Positions 1 through 7,388 of a DNA stretch of 15,299 nt are shown one piece after another. Position 1 is the first letter of the stretch. Each line of letters begins with the position of its first letter. The position numbers and the translations under genes were made by a program. The stretch lies in assembly GCA_003561495.1 (NCBI GenBank), contig PWWM01000044.1:1-15299 (forward strand), read 5' to 3'. Source of the DNA: Gammaproteobacteria bacterium (GTDB lineage: Bacteria > Pseudomonadota > Gammaproteobacteria > Xanthomonadales > Wenzhouxiangellaceae). The notes below the pieces were generated by a model that saw only the letters and a program-made list of their open reading frames with translations, was not told the DNA's origin and ran no database searches.

Positions 1-88
1 AGGTTAAGAGGTTAAGAGGTTAAGAGGTTAAGAGGTAAAGAGGTAAAAAGAGCGACCAAACCAATCAAACCAAGTAAACCGAAATCGG
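1..88. repeat. Two-block tandem repeat array downstream of nadD
   Basis: Positions 1-35 are about four copies of the 8-bp unit AGGTTAAG. They decay through AGGTAAAG variants to about 50 and are followed at 54-80 by AAACCAATC/AAACCAAGT-type 9-bp units. The tract ends three bases before the nadD stop codon. Its reverse complement resembles the spacer at about 8700-8800 block for block, so the two spacers carry inverted relatives of the same composite microsatellite. No gene is visible here. The array may extend beyond the left edge of the window. Confidence 0.9.
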
Positions 89-90
89 CA

Positions 91-726
91 TCAATAGAGG
101 GCGTGTTTGTGGATGTAGGCCAACACTGTGTCGGGGAGGAGGAAGCGGGGGTTGCGGCCGGTGGCGAGTTGGCGGCGGATGTCGGTGGAGGAGATTTCGA
201 GTTGGGTGACTTCGACGTGGCGGATGCGTCCGCTGGGGGCGTCCATCAGGTCGCGGGTGCGGTGGACCTGGCGTGCTTCGATGTATTCACCCAGGTCTTC
301 GGGATATTGCGGGCGGCTGCGCGGGCGGGTCATGACCACCAGGTGGGCCAGGTCGAAGATCTCGCGCCAGCGATGCCAGCGATTGAGACCGTTGCAGGCA
401 TCCTGGCCCAGGCACATCAGGATGGGCGCATCGCCGGCCTCGTCACGGATGCTTTGCAGGGTCTCGACCATGAAGGAAGGCCCGTCGCGGCGCACTTCAC
501 GCTCATCGACCGCAAGATCCGGGTACGGCGCCAGCGCCAATTCCAGCATGGCCAGGCGATGATGAGCCTCGGCCCAGGTGCCTTCGCGATGCGGCGGATG
601 GCCGGCCGGGAGCAGGCGGAAGTCGTTGACCTTGAGCAATTCGGAGACTTCTGAAGCGGCCCGAAGATGGCCGAAGTGCACCGGGTCGAAGGTGCCGCCG
701 AAGACGGCAATGGCGCGGTTTTTCAT
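91..726 (-). CDS. nadD: Nicotinate-nucleotide adenylyltransferase NadD
   Basis: This enzyme joins ATP and nicotinate mononucleotide to form deamido-NAD in the cytoplasm, the penultimate step of NAD synthesis. The 211-residue product has normal family length. The N-terminal nucleotidyltransferase signature GGTFDPVHFGHLR (about residues 10-22) carries the family's ATP-binding histidines, and the C-terminal SSTDIR motif (about 179-184) is also present. The ATG overlaps the holA stop as ATGA, so translation is probably coupled. It is the last gene of leuS-lptE-holA-nadD. In many gammaproteobacteria rsfS follows nadD, but here a repeat array follows and any continuation lies outside the window. 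Assignment is secure. Confidence 0.97.
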   Translation of the reverse strand: MKNRAIAVFGGTFDPVHFGHLRAASEVSELLKVNDFRLLPAGHPPHREGTWAEAHHRLAMLELALAPYPDLAVDEREVRRDGPSFMVETLQSIRDEAGDAPILMCLGQDACNGLNRWHRWREIFDLAHLVVMTRPRSRPQYPEDLGEYIEARQVHRTRDLMDAPSGRIRHVEVTQLEISSTDIRRQLATGRNPRFLLPDTVLAYIHKHALY

Positions 727-1745
727 GCGCTCAACCGTTCACGGTTCGGATCGCACAGGTTCACGCACAAGCGCTCCAGGTGCAGCCAGAATTCCTGGCG
801 GTGGTTGGATTTGGCCATCCGGTCCAGATCGGACAGTTCGGCCAGTGCCCGGCGAACCCGCCCGGGTTGCAGTCGGTTGGCGGCGGACTCGATGGCCGCC
901 TGGCGACTTTTCCAGACCTTGAGCTCGGCCATGGCGCGGCCGGACGGCATCGAGCGAGTCAGGGTCTGGAAGGCCTCGACAATCTGTAGCTCGCGGGTCA
1001 GCGCACCGATGATCAGGGGCATCGGGGTATCGGCCTCGATCAGGCCGCGAATGCAGCGCACCGCGGCGCCGGGTTGGGCCTTCAGAACCAGCTCGACCAG
1101 ACGGAAGCTGTCAAAGCGGGCGCTGTCGGCCACCGCCGATCGGACCTGGTCCAGGTTCAGTTGGGCGCCCTGCCCGTAGAGCAAGGCCATGCGTTCGATC
1201 TCCTGGGCGGCGGCCAGGAGGTTGCCTTCCAGGCGCTCGGCCAGGAAGCTGCACACGTCCTGACCGGCATTGAGACCGCGAGCACGCAGGCGCTGCGAAA
1301 TCCATTGAACCAGACGGTCGGGCTTGACCGACCAGCACGGTACGAAAACGCCGGCCTTTTCGACATCGCGAAACCAGGCGGTCTTTTCGCTGGCCATTTC
1401 CCAGGCCTGGCACTTGATTAACAAAATATCGCCGGCATCGGACTTGACCCACTCGCGCAGGACCGCCCCACCCTCCCGGCCCGGCTTGCCGGTGGGCAGG
1501 CGCAGCTCGATCAGGCGCTGACTGGCAAACAGCGACAGGTTTTCGCTGGTGGCGCCGAACTGGTTCCAGTCGAAACGCCCGTCGGCATCCACGACCACCC
1601 GCTCGGCCACGCCTTCATCGCGGGCCTTGCGGCGAATGGCGTCACAGGCTTCCTCGACCAGCAGCAGCTCGGGGCCGGCGACCAGGTAGACCGGATCAAG
1701 CCGGCTTTCGAGCCGTCCCTTGAGTCGGTCCGGAAAAACTTTCAT
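723..1745 (-). CDS. holA: DNA polymerase III subunit delta (HolA)
   Basis: HolA is the delta subunit of the clamp loader. It opens the beta sliding clamp so that it can be loaded on primed DNA at the replication fork. The 340-residue product matches the usual family length. The N-terminal segment YLVAGPELLLVEEACDAIR is the typical start of the delta AAA+-like domain, and the middle and C-terminal regions read as the helical collar domain. The delta subunit naturally lacks catalytic ATPase motifs, so their absence is expected. The gene overlaps lptE upstream and nadD downstream by 4 nt each (ATGA junctions). This is the standard gammaproteobacterial order. Confidence 0.95.
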   Translation of the reverse strand: MKVFPDRLKGRLESRLDPVYLVAGPELLLVEEACDAIRRKARDEGVAERVVVDADGRFDWNQFGATSENLSLFASQRLIELRLPTGKPGREGGAVLREWVKSDAGDILLIKCQAWEMASEKTAWFRDVEKAGVFVPCWSVKPDRLVQWISQRLRARGLNAGQDVCSFLAERLEGNLLAAAQEIERMALLYGQGAQLNLDQVRSAVADSARFDSFRLVELVLKAQPGAAVRCIRGLIEADTPMPLIIGALTRELQIVEAFQTLTRSMPSGRAMAELKVWKSRQAAIESAANRLQPGRVRRALAELSDLDRMAKSNHRQEFWLHLERLCVNLCDPNRERLSA

Positions 1746-2236
1746 GGGCCACTCGCTTCCAGCGCCTCCAGGCGGCGCAGCATCTGGCTGGCCATGTTGC
1801 GGCGCAGGTCGTTGCGCAGGAATTCCTCCTCACGACTGGCGGCCAGGATTTCCTGCTCATCGAAGCTGTAGTCGCGCATCAGCCTGAGGGTTTCGCGCGC
1901 GATCAGGATTTCGCCTTGCGGATCGGTGAGTTCGAAATCAACATCGAAGATCAGCACGAATTCGCGCACCCGGGCATCGCCGGAAATGGTCAACGGTTCC
2001 CGGCGCATGCGCTCGGAATGAATACGCAGGCGGGCCGCCTGTTCGTCGCCGGCGCTTCGAACGCGCACCCCGTTGGCGCGCAGCACCAGGGTCAGTTCGC
2101 GGGCAAAGGGGGAATTGTCGTCGGGCACATCCAGCCAGGTTTCGACCATGGCCTCGGGCAGGCGCGCCTCGCCGCGCAACTGGAAACCGCAGGCAACCAG
2201 CAGCAAACACAATCCGATCAGGGCCACGGCGCGCAT
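1742..2236 (-). CDS. lptE: LPS-assembly lipoprotein LptE
   Basis: LptE is an outer-membrane lipoprotein that plugs the LptD barrel and helps place lipopolysaccharide in the outer leaflet. The 164-residue product starts with a short signal peptide ending in the lipobox LVAC, so Cys16 would be lipidated, and the mature protein begins CGFQLRG, typical of LptE. The rest shows a mix of beta strands and a charged C-terminal helix, as in the family. Sequence conservation of LptE is low, so identification rests on the lipobox, the GFQLRG start, length and position between leuS and holA. The start codon shares one base with the leuS stop (TGATG), which suggests translational coupling. Confidence 0.93.
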   Translation of the reverse strand: MRAVALIGLCLLLVACGFQLRGEARLPEAMVETWLDVPDDNSPFARELTLVLRANGVRVRSAGDEQAARLRIHSERMRREPLTISGDARVREFVLIFDVDFELTDPQGEILIARETLRLMRDYSFDEQEILAASREEEFLRNDLRRNMASQMLRRLEALEASGP

Positions 2237-4824
2237 CAGGTCGCCACGATATTGACCAGCTTGTCGGGCACGACAATGACCTTGCGAACGGTCTTGCCGT
2301 CGACAAATCGAGCCACGTTTTCTTCGGCCAGGGCGGCTTCTTCGACCAGCTCCTTCGGACTGGACGGGGCCGCCTGGATGCGACCACGCACCTTGCCGTT
2401 GACCTGCACGACAATGGTCAGCGCCTCGCGCACCAGGGCCGACTCGTCAACCGCGGGCCAGCCGGCATCGAACACTGAACCGTCACGGCCCAGGGATTGC
2501 CACAGCGATTCGGCGATATGCGGAGTGACCGGGGCAATCAATCGCACCACCGATTCCCAGGCTTCCTGGACAAGCAGCCGATCGTTGTCCTCGCGCGGCT
2601 CGAAGCGGTTGAGGTGATTGGTGAATTCCATGACCGCGGCAATGGCGGTGTTGAAGGTATAGCGACGCCCGAAGTCATCACCGACCTTGCCAATGGTCTC
2701 GTGCAGCAGGCGACGCAGATCACGGGCCGGGCCGTCGGTTTTTTCCGGCACCCGGCCGGGCAGGACGCCACCCTCGACATGTGCATGCACCCCACTCCAC
2801 AAGCGTCGCAGGAATCGCCAGGCGCCTTCGACCCCGGCTTCCGACCACTCCAGCGACTGCTCGGGCGGGGCGGCAAACATGGAGAAAAGGCGCACGGTAT
2901 CGGCCCCGTACTGATCAACCAGGGCCTGGGGATCGACCCCGTTGTTCTTGGACTTGGCCATCTTCTCCACCCCGCCAGGCTGGACCTCGCCGCCATCGGC
3001 GGCCAGCACGGCCCGGATCAGACGGCCCTTGTCGTCGCGCTCGACATCGACATCGGCCGGGTTGTACCAGGTCTTGCGGCCGAACTCGTCCTCACGGTAA
3101 TAGGTCTCGGCCAGCACCATGCCCTGGGTGAGCAGGCGGGCAAACGGCTCATTGACGCTGACCAGGCTTTCGTCACGCATCAGCTTGGTCCAGAAGCGCG
3201 CATAGAGCAGATGCAGAATGGCATGCTCGATGCCACCTATATATTGATCGACCGGCATCCACTGGCTGGTCGTTTCATCGACCATGGCCCGGTCGTTGTG
3301 CGGGCAGGTATAGCGCAGGAAGTACCAGGACGAATCGACAAAGGTGTCCATGGTGTCGGTCTCGCGCCGGGCCGGCCGGCCACATTTCGGGCAGGGTGTG
3401 TTGACGAATTCTTCGCAGCGATTGAGCGGATTGCCGGCCCCGTCGGGGACCAGATCTTCGGGCAACACCACCGGCAGGTCGTCTTCAGGCACCGGCACGT
3501 CTCCACAATCCTCGCAGTGGATGATCGGAATGGGACAACCCCAGTAGCGCTGGCGCGAGATGCCCCAGTCGCGCAGGCGAAACTGGATACGGCCGCGACC
3601 GGCATTGTTCTTTTCCAGGTCGGCGACAATGGCCTCGAAACCCTTCTGGCAGGACAGGCCGTCGTACTGGCCCGAGTTGAGGAGCTCTCCATCCTTGGCG
3701 GCATAGTCGTCGTGCCACTGCTGATGGTCGTAGGCACGGCCCTCGGGCAAGCTGATGACCTGGACGATGGGCAAGTCGTATTTCAGGGCAAACTCGAAGT
3801 CACGCTCGTCGTGGCCGGGTACGGCCATGATGGCGCCCTCGCCGTAACCCATCAGCACGTAGTTGGCCACCCACACCGGCAGCTCGGCGCCGGTCAGGGG
3901 ATGGATGGCTTTCAGGCCGGTGTCCATGCCGAGTTTTTCCTGGGTGGCGACATCGGCCTCGGACGTGCCGCCTTTCTGGCATTCGGCGATGAACGCGGCT
4001 AGCTCGGGATTGTTTTCGGCGGCGCGAGTGGCCAGCGGATGCTCGGCGGCCACCGCCATGTAGGTTGCCCCCATCAGGGTGTCGGGGCGGGTGGTGAAGA
4101 CCTTGATGGTTTCGTCACCACAGGCAAAGCTGATCTCGGCACCTTCGCTGCGGCCAATCCAGTTGGCCTGCATGGTGCGCACCCGCTCCGGCCAGCCGTC
4201 GAGGTCATCCAGGCTGGCCAGCAATTCATCGGCATAGTCGGTGATGCGCAGGTAATACATCGGGATTTCGCGCTTTTCGACCGGCGCGCCGGTGCGCCAG
4301 CCACAGCCATCCACAACCTGCTCGTTGGCCAGCACGGTTTGATCAACCGGATCCCAGTTGACGGTGCCGGTTTTCTTGTAGGCAATGCCGCGCTCGAGCA
4401 GTTTCAGGAAAAACCACTGGTTCCAGCGGTAATAGTCCGGATCGCAGGTGGCCAGTTCCCGTTCCCAGTCGATGGCGAATCCCAGCGACTTGAGCTGGTT
4501 GCGCATATGGGCGATGTTATCGCGTGTCCATTGGGCCGGCGGCACGCCGTTGGCCATGGCGGCATTTTCGGCCGGCAGCCCGAAGGCATCCCAGCCCATG
4601 GGCTGGAGCACACGCTTGCCGCACATGAGCTGGTAGCGCGAGATCACGTCGCAGATGGTGTAGTTGCGCATGTGGCCCATGTGCAACTTGCCGGATGGAT
4701 AGGGGAACATGCTCAGGCAATAGAAACGTTCACCGTCACCGCGCTCGGCACGATGGGCGTTGTCCTGCTCCCACCTTGACTGGATGGCCGGCTCGATCCG
4801 GCCCGGATTGTATGTTTCTGACAC
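2236..4824 (-). CDS. leuS: Leucyl-tRNA synthetase LeuS
   Basis: This class I aminoacyl-tRNA synthetase charges tRNA-Leu and edits mischarged products. The 862-residue length is normal for the bacterial enzyme. The HIGH-type motif is HMGH at residues 48-51 and the KMSKS loop reads KMAKS at 621-625. The CP1 editing insertion is present, with a recognisable TTRPDT segment near residue 245. Two Cys-x-x-Cys pairs lie in the zinc-binding region (CEDCGD and CPKCG). The start codon is GTG at 4822-4824, preceded by an AGGA ribosome-binding site 8 nt away. It is the first gene of the operon that continues into lptE, holA and nadD. Confidence 0.98.
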   Translation of the reverse strand: MSETYNPGRIEPAIQSRWEQDNAHRAERGDGERFYCLSMFPYPSGKLHMGHMRNYTICDVISRYQLMCGKRVLQPMGWDAFGLPAENAAMANGVPPAQWTRDNIAHMRNQLKSLGFAIDWERELATCDPDYYRWNQWFFLKLLERGIAYKKTGTVNWDPVDQTVLANEQVVDGCGWRTGAPVEKREIPMYYLRITDYADELLASLDDLDGWPERVRTMQANWIGRSEGAEISFACGDETIKVFTTRPDTLMGATYMAVAAEHPLATRAAENNPELAAFIAECQKGGTSEADVATQEKLGMDTGLKAIHPLTGAELPVWVANYVLMGYGEGAIMAVPGHDERDFEFALKYDLPIVQVISLPEGRAYDHQQWHDDYAAKDGELLNSGQYDGLSCQKGFEAIVADLEKNNAGRGRIQFRLRDWGISRQRYWGCPIPIIHCEDCGDVPVPEDDLPVVLPEDLVPDGAGNPLNRCEEFVNTPCPKCGRPARRETDTMDTFVDSSWYFLRYTCPHNDRAMVDETTSQWMPVDQYIGGIEHAILHLLYARFWTKLMRDESLVSVNEPFARLLTQGMVLAETYYREDEFGRKTWYNPADVDVERDDKGRLIRAVLAADGGEVQPGGVEKMAKSKNNGVDPQALVDQYGADTVRLFSMFAAPPEQSLEWSEAGVEGAWRFLRRLWSGVHAHVEGGVLPGRVPEKTDGPARDLRRLLHETIGKVGDDFGRRYTFNTAIAAVMEFTNHLNRFEPREDNDRLLVQEAWESVVRLIAPVTPHIAESLWQSLGRDGSVFDAGWPAVDESALVREALTIVVQVNGKVRGRIQAAPSSPKELVEEAALAEENVARFVDGKTVRKVIVVPDKLVNIVAT

Positions 4825-4874
4825 GCTGTCAGTCCTGATTGCTGTTGGGTTACGCGTTGTCGTTCAAAATAACA

Positions 4875-4896
4875 CCGCCCCGGCATGGCGGGGCGG
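4875..4896 (-). terminator. Probable intrinsic terminator of the acidic lipoprotein gene
   Basis: The arms CCGCCCC and GGGGCGG form a perfect 7-bp stem that can extend by one G-C pair around a 6-nt loop. On the minus strand it is followed by TGTTATTTT, a modest U-rich tail. It lies 24 nt beyond the stop of the 4920-5444 gene and before leuS, so it should separate the two transcription units. The symmetrical stem could act on either strand, but only the minus-strand side is T-rich. Confidence 0.65.
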
Positions 4897-4919
4897 CAAG
4901 CCGGTCATTGCGGTTCGAA

Positions 4920-5444
4920 TCAGGTCTCGGCTTCTTCCTCGTCGATGTCCTGTGCTTCGTCTTCTTCATCAGTGCCGCGCAGGCGATCCCAGGCCGCCTC
5001 GGCCTCGTCAAGCAATGAGCGTGTGGTGTCACGGGTTTCATCCCAGGCATCGCCTGAGGCTGCGCTGGCCCGCTGCCAGGCCCTCTCGGCCTGCTGACGG
5101 GCTCGGTCTGCCGCAACCTTCGCTTCTTCCCAGGCTTCGCTTCCTTCCTCCTCGGCCAGTTCCCAGGCCTTTTGTACCTCGTCACGGGCCTGCTCGGCCA
5201 GTCGTTCGGCACGCTCCCAGAGATTTTCCACGTCTTCGCGTTCATCTTCGATGCGCTCCTCGATCGCCTCTTCGGCCTCTTCGGCGCGTTCCATCGCTTC
5301 GTCGCGAATCTCTTCCAGATCTTCCTCGACCTCTTCGACCACCTCAGCGGCTTCATCCTCGACTTCGACCGCATCGCCCTCGTCGCGCTGGCAGCCGGCC
5401 AGCACCAGGGCGGCAAACATCAGGATCATGATCAGATAACGCAT
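4920..5444 (-). CDS. Acidic, helical lipoprotein of unknown function
   Basis: I do not recognise a named family. The product has a lipoprotein signal (MRYLIMILMFAALVLAGC) with lipobox LAGC, so Cys18 would be lipidated. The mature part is dominated by Glu, Asp, Ala, Arg and regularly spaced Trp, with repeated EEAEEAIEE and AWELAEE-like segments. This predicts one or more long amphipathic helices or a coiled coil and a strongly negative charge. The start at 5444 is preferred over an ATG seven codons upstream because AAGGAGT sits 6 nt before it (5451-5457). The product is then 174 residues. The gene is divergent from the lipoprotein at 5607 and ends at a hairpin terminator. Low-complexity composition makes homology-based naming unreliable. 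Confidence 0.85.
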   Translation of the reverse strand: MRYLIMILMFAALVLAGCQRDEGDAVEVEDEAAEVVEEVEEDLEEIRDEAMERAEEAEEAIEERIEDEREDVENLWERAERLAEQARDEVQKAWELAEEEGSEAWEEAKVAADRARQQAERAWQRASAASGDAWDETRDTTRSLLDEAEAAWDRLRGTDEEDEAQDIDEEEAET

Positions 5445-5450
5445 GGCTTT

Positions 5451-5457
5451 ACTCCTT
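5451..5457 (-). promoter_or_regulatory. Strong ribosome-binding site deciding the lipoprotein start
   Basis: AAGGAGT on the minus strand lies 6 nt upstream of the ATG at 5442-5444. It overlaps the first codons of a longer reading frame starting at 5465, which makes the shorter lipoprotein start the better choice. Confidence 0.8.
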
Positions 5458-5514
5458 GGAATCACCCATTCCAGTCAGAATACAGGGCGATTCGTTCGCC
5501 CGCAGAATGTTGGA

Positions 5515-5543
5515 TTGACCATGGTATCCTGAATTGTTATGCG
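5515..5543 (+). promoter_or_regulatory. Candidate promoter for the 5607 lipoprotein
   Basis: TTGACC at 5515-5520 is a good -35 match. After a 17-bp spacer comes TATGCG (5538-5543), a poor -10 hexamer that is partly rescued by an upstream TGT giving an extended -10. Transcription would begin near 5550, just before the heptamer array. This is based on motif matching only. Confidence 0.35.
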
Positions 5544-5560
5544 AGTGCTATATGTATGAA

Positions 5561-5588
5561 CGGTTTACGGTTTACGGTTTACGGTTTA
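5561..5588 (+). repeat. Heptamer array CGGTTTA x4
   Basis: Four perfect copies of CGGTTTA lie between the candidate promoter and the GTG start of the downstream lipoprotein. The unit differs by one base from the CGGTTTC array at 10907-10934. If translation starts at the ATG at 5556 the array is coding, and gain or loss of one unit would shift the frame. Confidence 0.95.
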
Positions 5589-5606
5589 CGCAATAAGGGT
5601 TCCGGG

Positions 5607-6173
5607 GTGCGGGGCGCTGTGGTGGTGCTGGTACTTGGGGTGGCGCTGGTTTTGTCGGGGTGTTCGGCTCGGCAGCTTCAGGATTCTCTGACCGGGTCGA
5701 CCGCGCAGCGCCTGGTGACGCATGCCATTGATGAGCTGGCCGAAAGTCTGCCGGAGCAGGATTTCGAGCCGCTACGCGGTTCGCGACTGGTCATTCGCTC
5801 GCATTTCATCGAACGTGACGAGCTGCGAGAGTATGCCGATCGGAGACTGGCCGTTGAGCTGGGCGCCAGGTTTGACATCGACGTGGTCGAACATGCGTTG
5901 ATCGCCGATCATGTTCTCAACGTGTTCTATACCTCGCTGGGCACCGACCGGGGGCTGCGCGGGTTTTACCTACCCCTGGGATTCATGCCCGGGATCGATG
6001 AAACCACCCGCATCAATCTGGTGACGCTGGAGCAGTTTCATGGTGTCGCCCAGATGTATTACTACCTGGGCGAAACCGGCAGCGAGCAGCGCAGTTCGAT
6101 ACTGACCAGCCGGCAGCGTACCGATGCGATCGGCTTGCCGATCATCACCATTCCGGTTTCGACCATCCGGTGA
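5607..6173 (+). CDS. Putative outer-membrane lipoprotein, unknown function
   Basis: The 188-residue product (from GTG at 5607) has a hydrophobic signal ending in the lipobox LSGC, so Cys19 would be lipidated. Serine at +2 suggests outer-membrane sorting. The mature part is a mixed, soluble-looking domain of about 170 residues with a distinctive segment near its middle-to-end (FYLPLGFMPG, then INLVTLEQFHGVAQMYYYLG). I do not recognise the family. The arrangement loosely recalls FlgO-type lipoproteins, but no FlgO motif could be confirmed. GTG 5607 has AAGGG 7 nt upstream. An alternative ATG at 5556 has no visible ribosome-binding site and would translate the heptamer array, giving 205 residues. 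It is divergent from the acidic lipoprotein at 4920-5444. Confidence 0.8.
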   Translation: MRGAVVVLVLGVALVLSGCSARQLQDSLTGSTAQRLVTHAIDELAESLPEQDFEPLRGSRLVIRSHFIERDELREYADRRLAVELGARFDIDVVEHALIADHVLNVFYTSLGTDRGLRGFYLPLGFMPGIDETTRINLVTLEQFHGVAQMYYYLGETGSEQRSSILTSRQRTDAIGLPIITIPVSTIR

Positions 6174-6174
6174 G

Positions 6175-6206
6175 TTGGTTTGGTTGGTTTGGTTTGTTGG
6201 TTGGGT
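6175..6206 (+). repeat. GGTTTGGTT-type tandem repeat
   Basis: This is an imperfect run of GGTTTGGTT units starting two bases after the stop codon of the lipoprotein gene. The same unit in the same orientation fills 8671-8739, and its complement appears at 54-80. The array abuts the GTAG REP at 6209. Confidence 0.85.
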
Positions 6207-6208
6207 TT

Positions 6209-6235
6209 GTAGGTCGGGGCTACGTCCCCGACGGA
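6209..6235 (+). repeat. GTAG-type REP palindrome, copy 1
   Basis: The element starts GTAG and then folds: GTCGGGG (6213-6219), loop CTACGT, CCCCGAC (6226-6232). A GTAG head followed by a GC-rich hairpin is the architecture of REP sequences mobilised by RAYT (TnpA-REP) transposases in Xanthomonadaceae and pseudomonads. No RAYT gene is present in this window. Confidence 0.85.
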
Positions 6236-6260
6236 TGAGAAATCAAATATCGACGACAAT

Positions 6261-6341
6261 TCGATGTGTGTCGGTGTCTGGCTCCGGTGTGGGCACGCGA
6301 ACCAGTGGGTGGGGGTCAATTCAATATGGTCTACGGTTGTG
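6261..6341 (+). repeat. Core of the composite REP element, with lost second REP
   Basis: Positions 6261-6330 align without gaps to 12551-12620; I count about 52 identities in 70 bases. In the second locus this core is followed by an inverted REP. Here only its end remains, as CTACGGTTGT at about 6331-6340, which looks like a deletion scar. The conserved end of the core reads GTGGGGGTCAATTCAATATG. Confidence 0.75.
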
Positions 6342-6358
6342 GTGGCGCGGCATCCAAG

Positions 6359-7336
6359 TCAGTGGGTGGCCAGGAGGTCGGCGGGGGATTCGGGGATATT
6401 GAGCGGTGATATTGGATGTTCGCCGTGACTGGCGGCAGGACGCTTGATGCCGAGCAGGCGCTCGACATCGGCCACGGCGACACCGCGCTGAATCAGGTGG
6501 GTGGCAAAGCTGTTGCGCAAGGTGTTGGCGGTCACGGTCTGGTCAATGCCGGCGTCACGTCCGGCCTTCTCCAGCACGCTGGCCAGCTGACGATCCGGGA
6601 TGTGACCGCGATGACGGTCCGGTCCGGTGCCGGACCGGGTGGCAACATAAGGACCGGGAAACAGGAACTGCCAGGCCCAGCTTCGCGAAGTGGCCAGAAC
6701 CGTCTTGATCCGCGCAGGAAGACTGACCGAGCCCAGCCCATCGGCCAGCTCGCGAATGTGTTGCAGCTTGATCTCTTCGAGATGTTCGCGCAATGGTTCC
6801 CGGACGCGTTGCGGTAGGACGGATTCGCGACTGAAGCGACCCGTACTGTCTCGGACCACGATGCGGTCGGTCTCCAGATCACGCACTCGCAAACGAACAC
6901 ATTCCTTCAGGCGCAAGCCGGCCCCGTAGACCAGGGACGCCATCAACCAATCGGCTCCGCGGAGATGTGAAAGCAGCTGCTGGACCTGGGCTGGTGACAG
7001 CACGACCGGCCTGAGACTGTCCCGGCACCGGGCCACCATTTCCGGCAGCCCGGGCACCTCGATGCCGACCACGTCAGACAACAGGCATTCGATGGCCATC
7101 AAGGCCTGGCGCCGACTGGCCGGCGTCAGGCGCCGACTGGCGTCGAGGTGTTCCAGGAACGCCTCGATGTCTTCCAGTTGCAGGGATTGCGGAGAACGAT
7201 CGTCATGAAAGAGCAGCAGGCACCTCGCCCAGTACAACCAGGCTTTTTGCACATTTTCACTGACGTCCCGATCATCCAGATGGTCGCGCATTCGCCCAAT
7301 CAGGGTCGTACTGCTTTGCTCTGCTCGAACACCCAT
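6359..7336 (-). CDS. Integron integrase (IntI)-like protein, catalytically degenerate
   Basis: The 325-residue product resembles IntI tyrosine recombinases along its whole length. It has an N-terminal core-binding domain (about 10-100), the box I sequence LVYGAGLRLKECVRLR (135-150), and the IntI-specific segment LQHIRELADGLGSVSLP followed by WAWQFLFPG (191-228). Box II reads NTLRNSFATHL (271-281), and the tail HPISPLN resembles the IntI C-terminal SPLD. Against IntI1 residues R146, K171, H277, R280, H303 and Y312, only the two arginines remain (R142, R274). The others are T165, N271, I297 and, by position, E306. No nucleophilic tyrosine is seen. GGAAGG lies 8 nt before the ATG, and the frame is intact. 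No attI or attC site or cassette was seen. It may be a repurposed DNA-binding protein or an early pseudogene. Confidence 0.85.
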   Translation of the reverse strand: MGVRAEQSSTTLIGRMRDHLDDRDVSENVQKAWLYWARCLLLFHDDRSPQSLQLEDIEAFLEHLDASRRLTPASRRQALMAIECLLSDVVGIEVPGLPEMVARCRDSLRPVVLSPAQVQQLLSHLRGADWLMASLVYGAGLRLKECVRLRVRDLETDRIVVRDSTGRFSRESVLPQRVREPLREHLEEIKLQHIRELADGLGSVSLPARIKTVLATSRSWAWQFLFPGPYVATRSGTGPDRHRGHIPDRQLASVLEKAGRDAGIDQTVTANTLRNSFATHLIQRGVAVADVERLLGIKRPAASHGEHPISPLNIPESPADLLATH

Positions 7337-7388
7337 GCCAACCGCCTTCCGTGATGCATTTCACATTAAAGGGCGTGTCGGGTGGGTG

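Noticed and set aside
2497..4002. 501-codon plus-strand open frame
   Set aside because: It is the antisense shadow of leuS in GC-rich DNA; leuS has complete family motifs on the other strand.
5172..5606. Long N-terminal extension of the plus-strand lipoprotein frame
   Set aside because: It is antisense to the acidic lipoprotein gene. The lipobox signal peptide only makes sense with a start at 5607 or at most 5556.
7337..7388. attI or attC site beside the IntI-like gene
   Set aside because: The 52-bp gap shows no convincing paired GTTRRRY core sites, and the flanking gene is an ordinary amidohydrolase, not a cassette.
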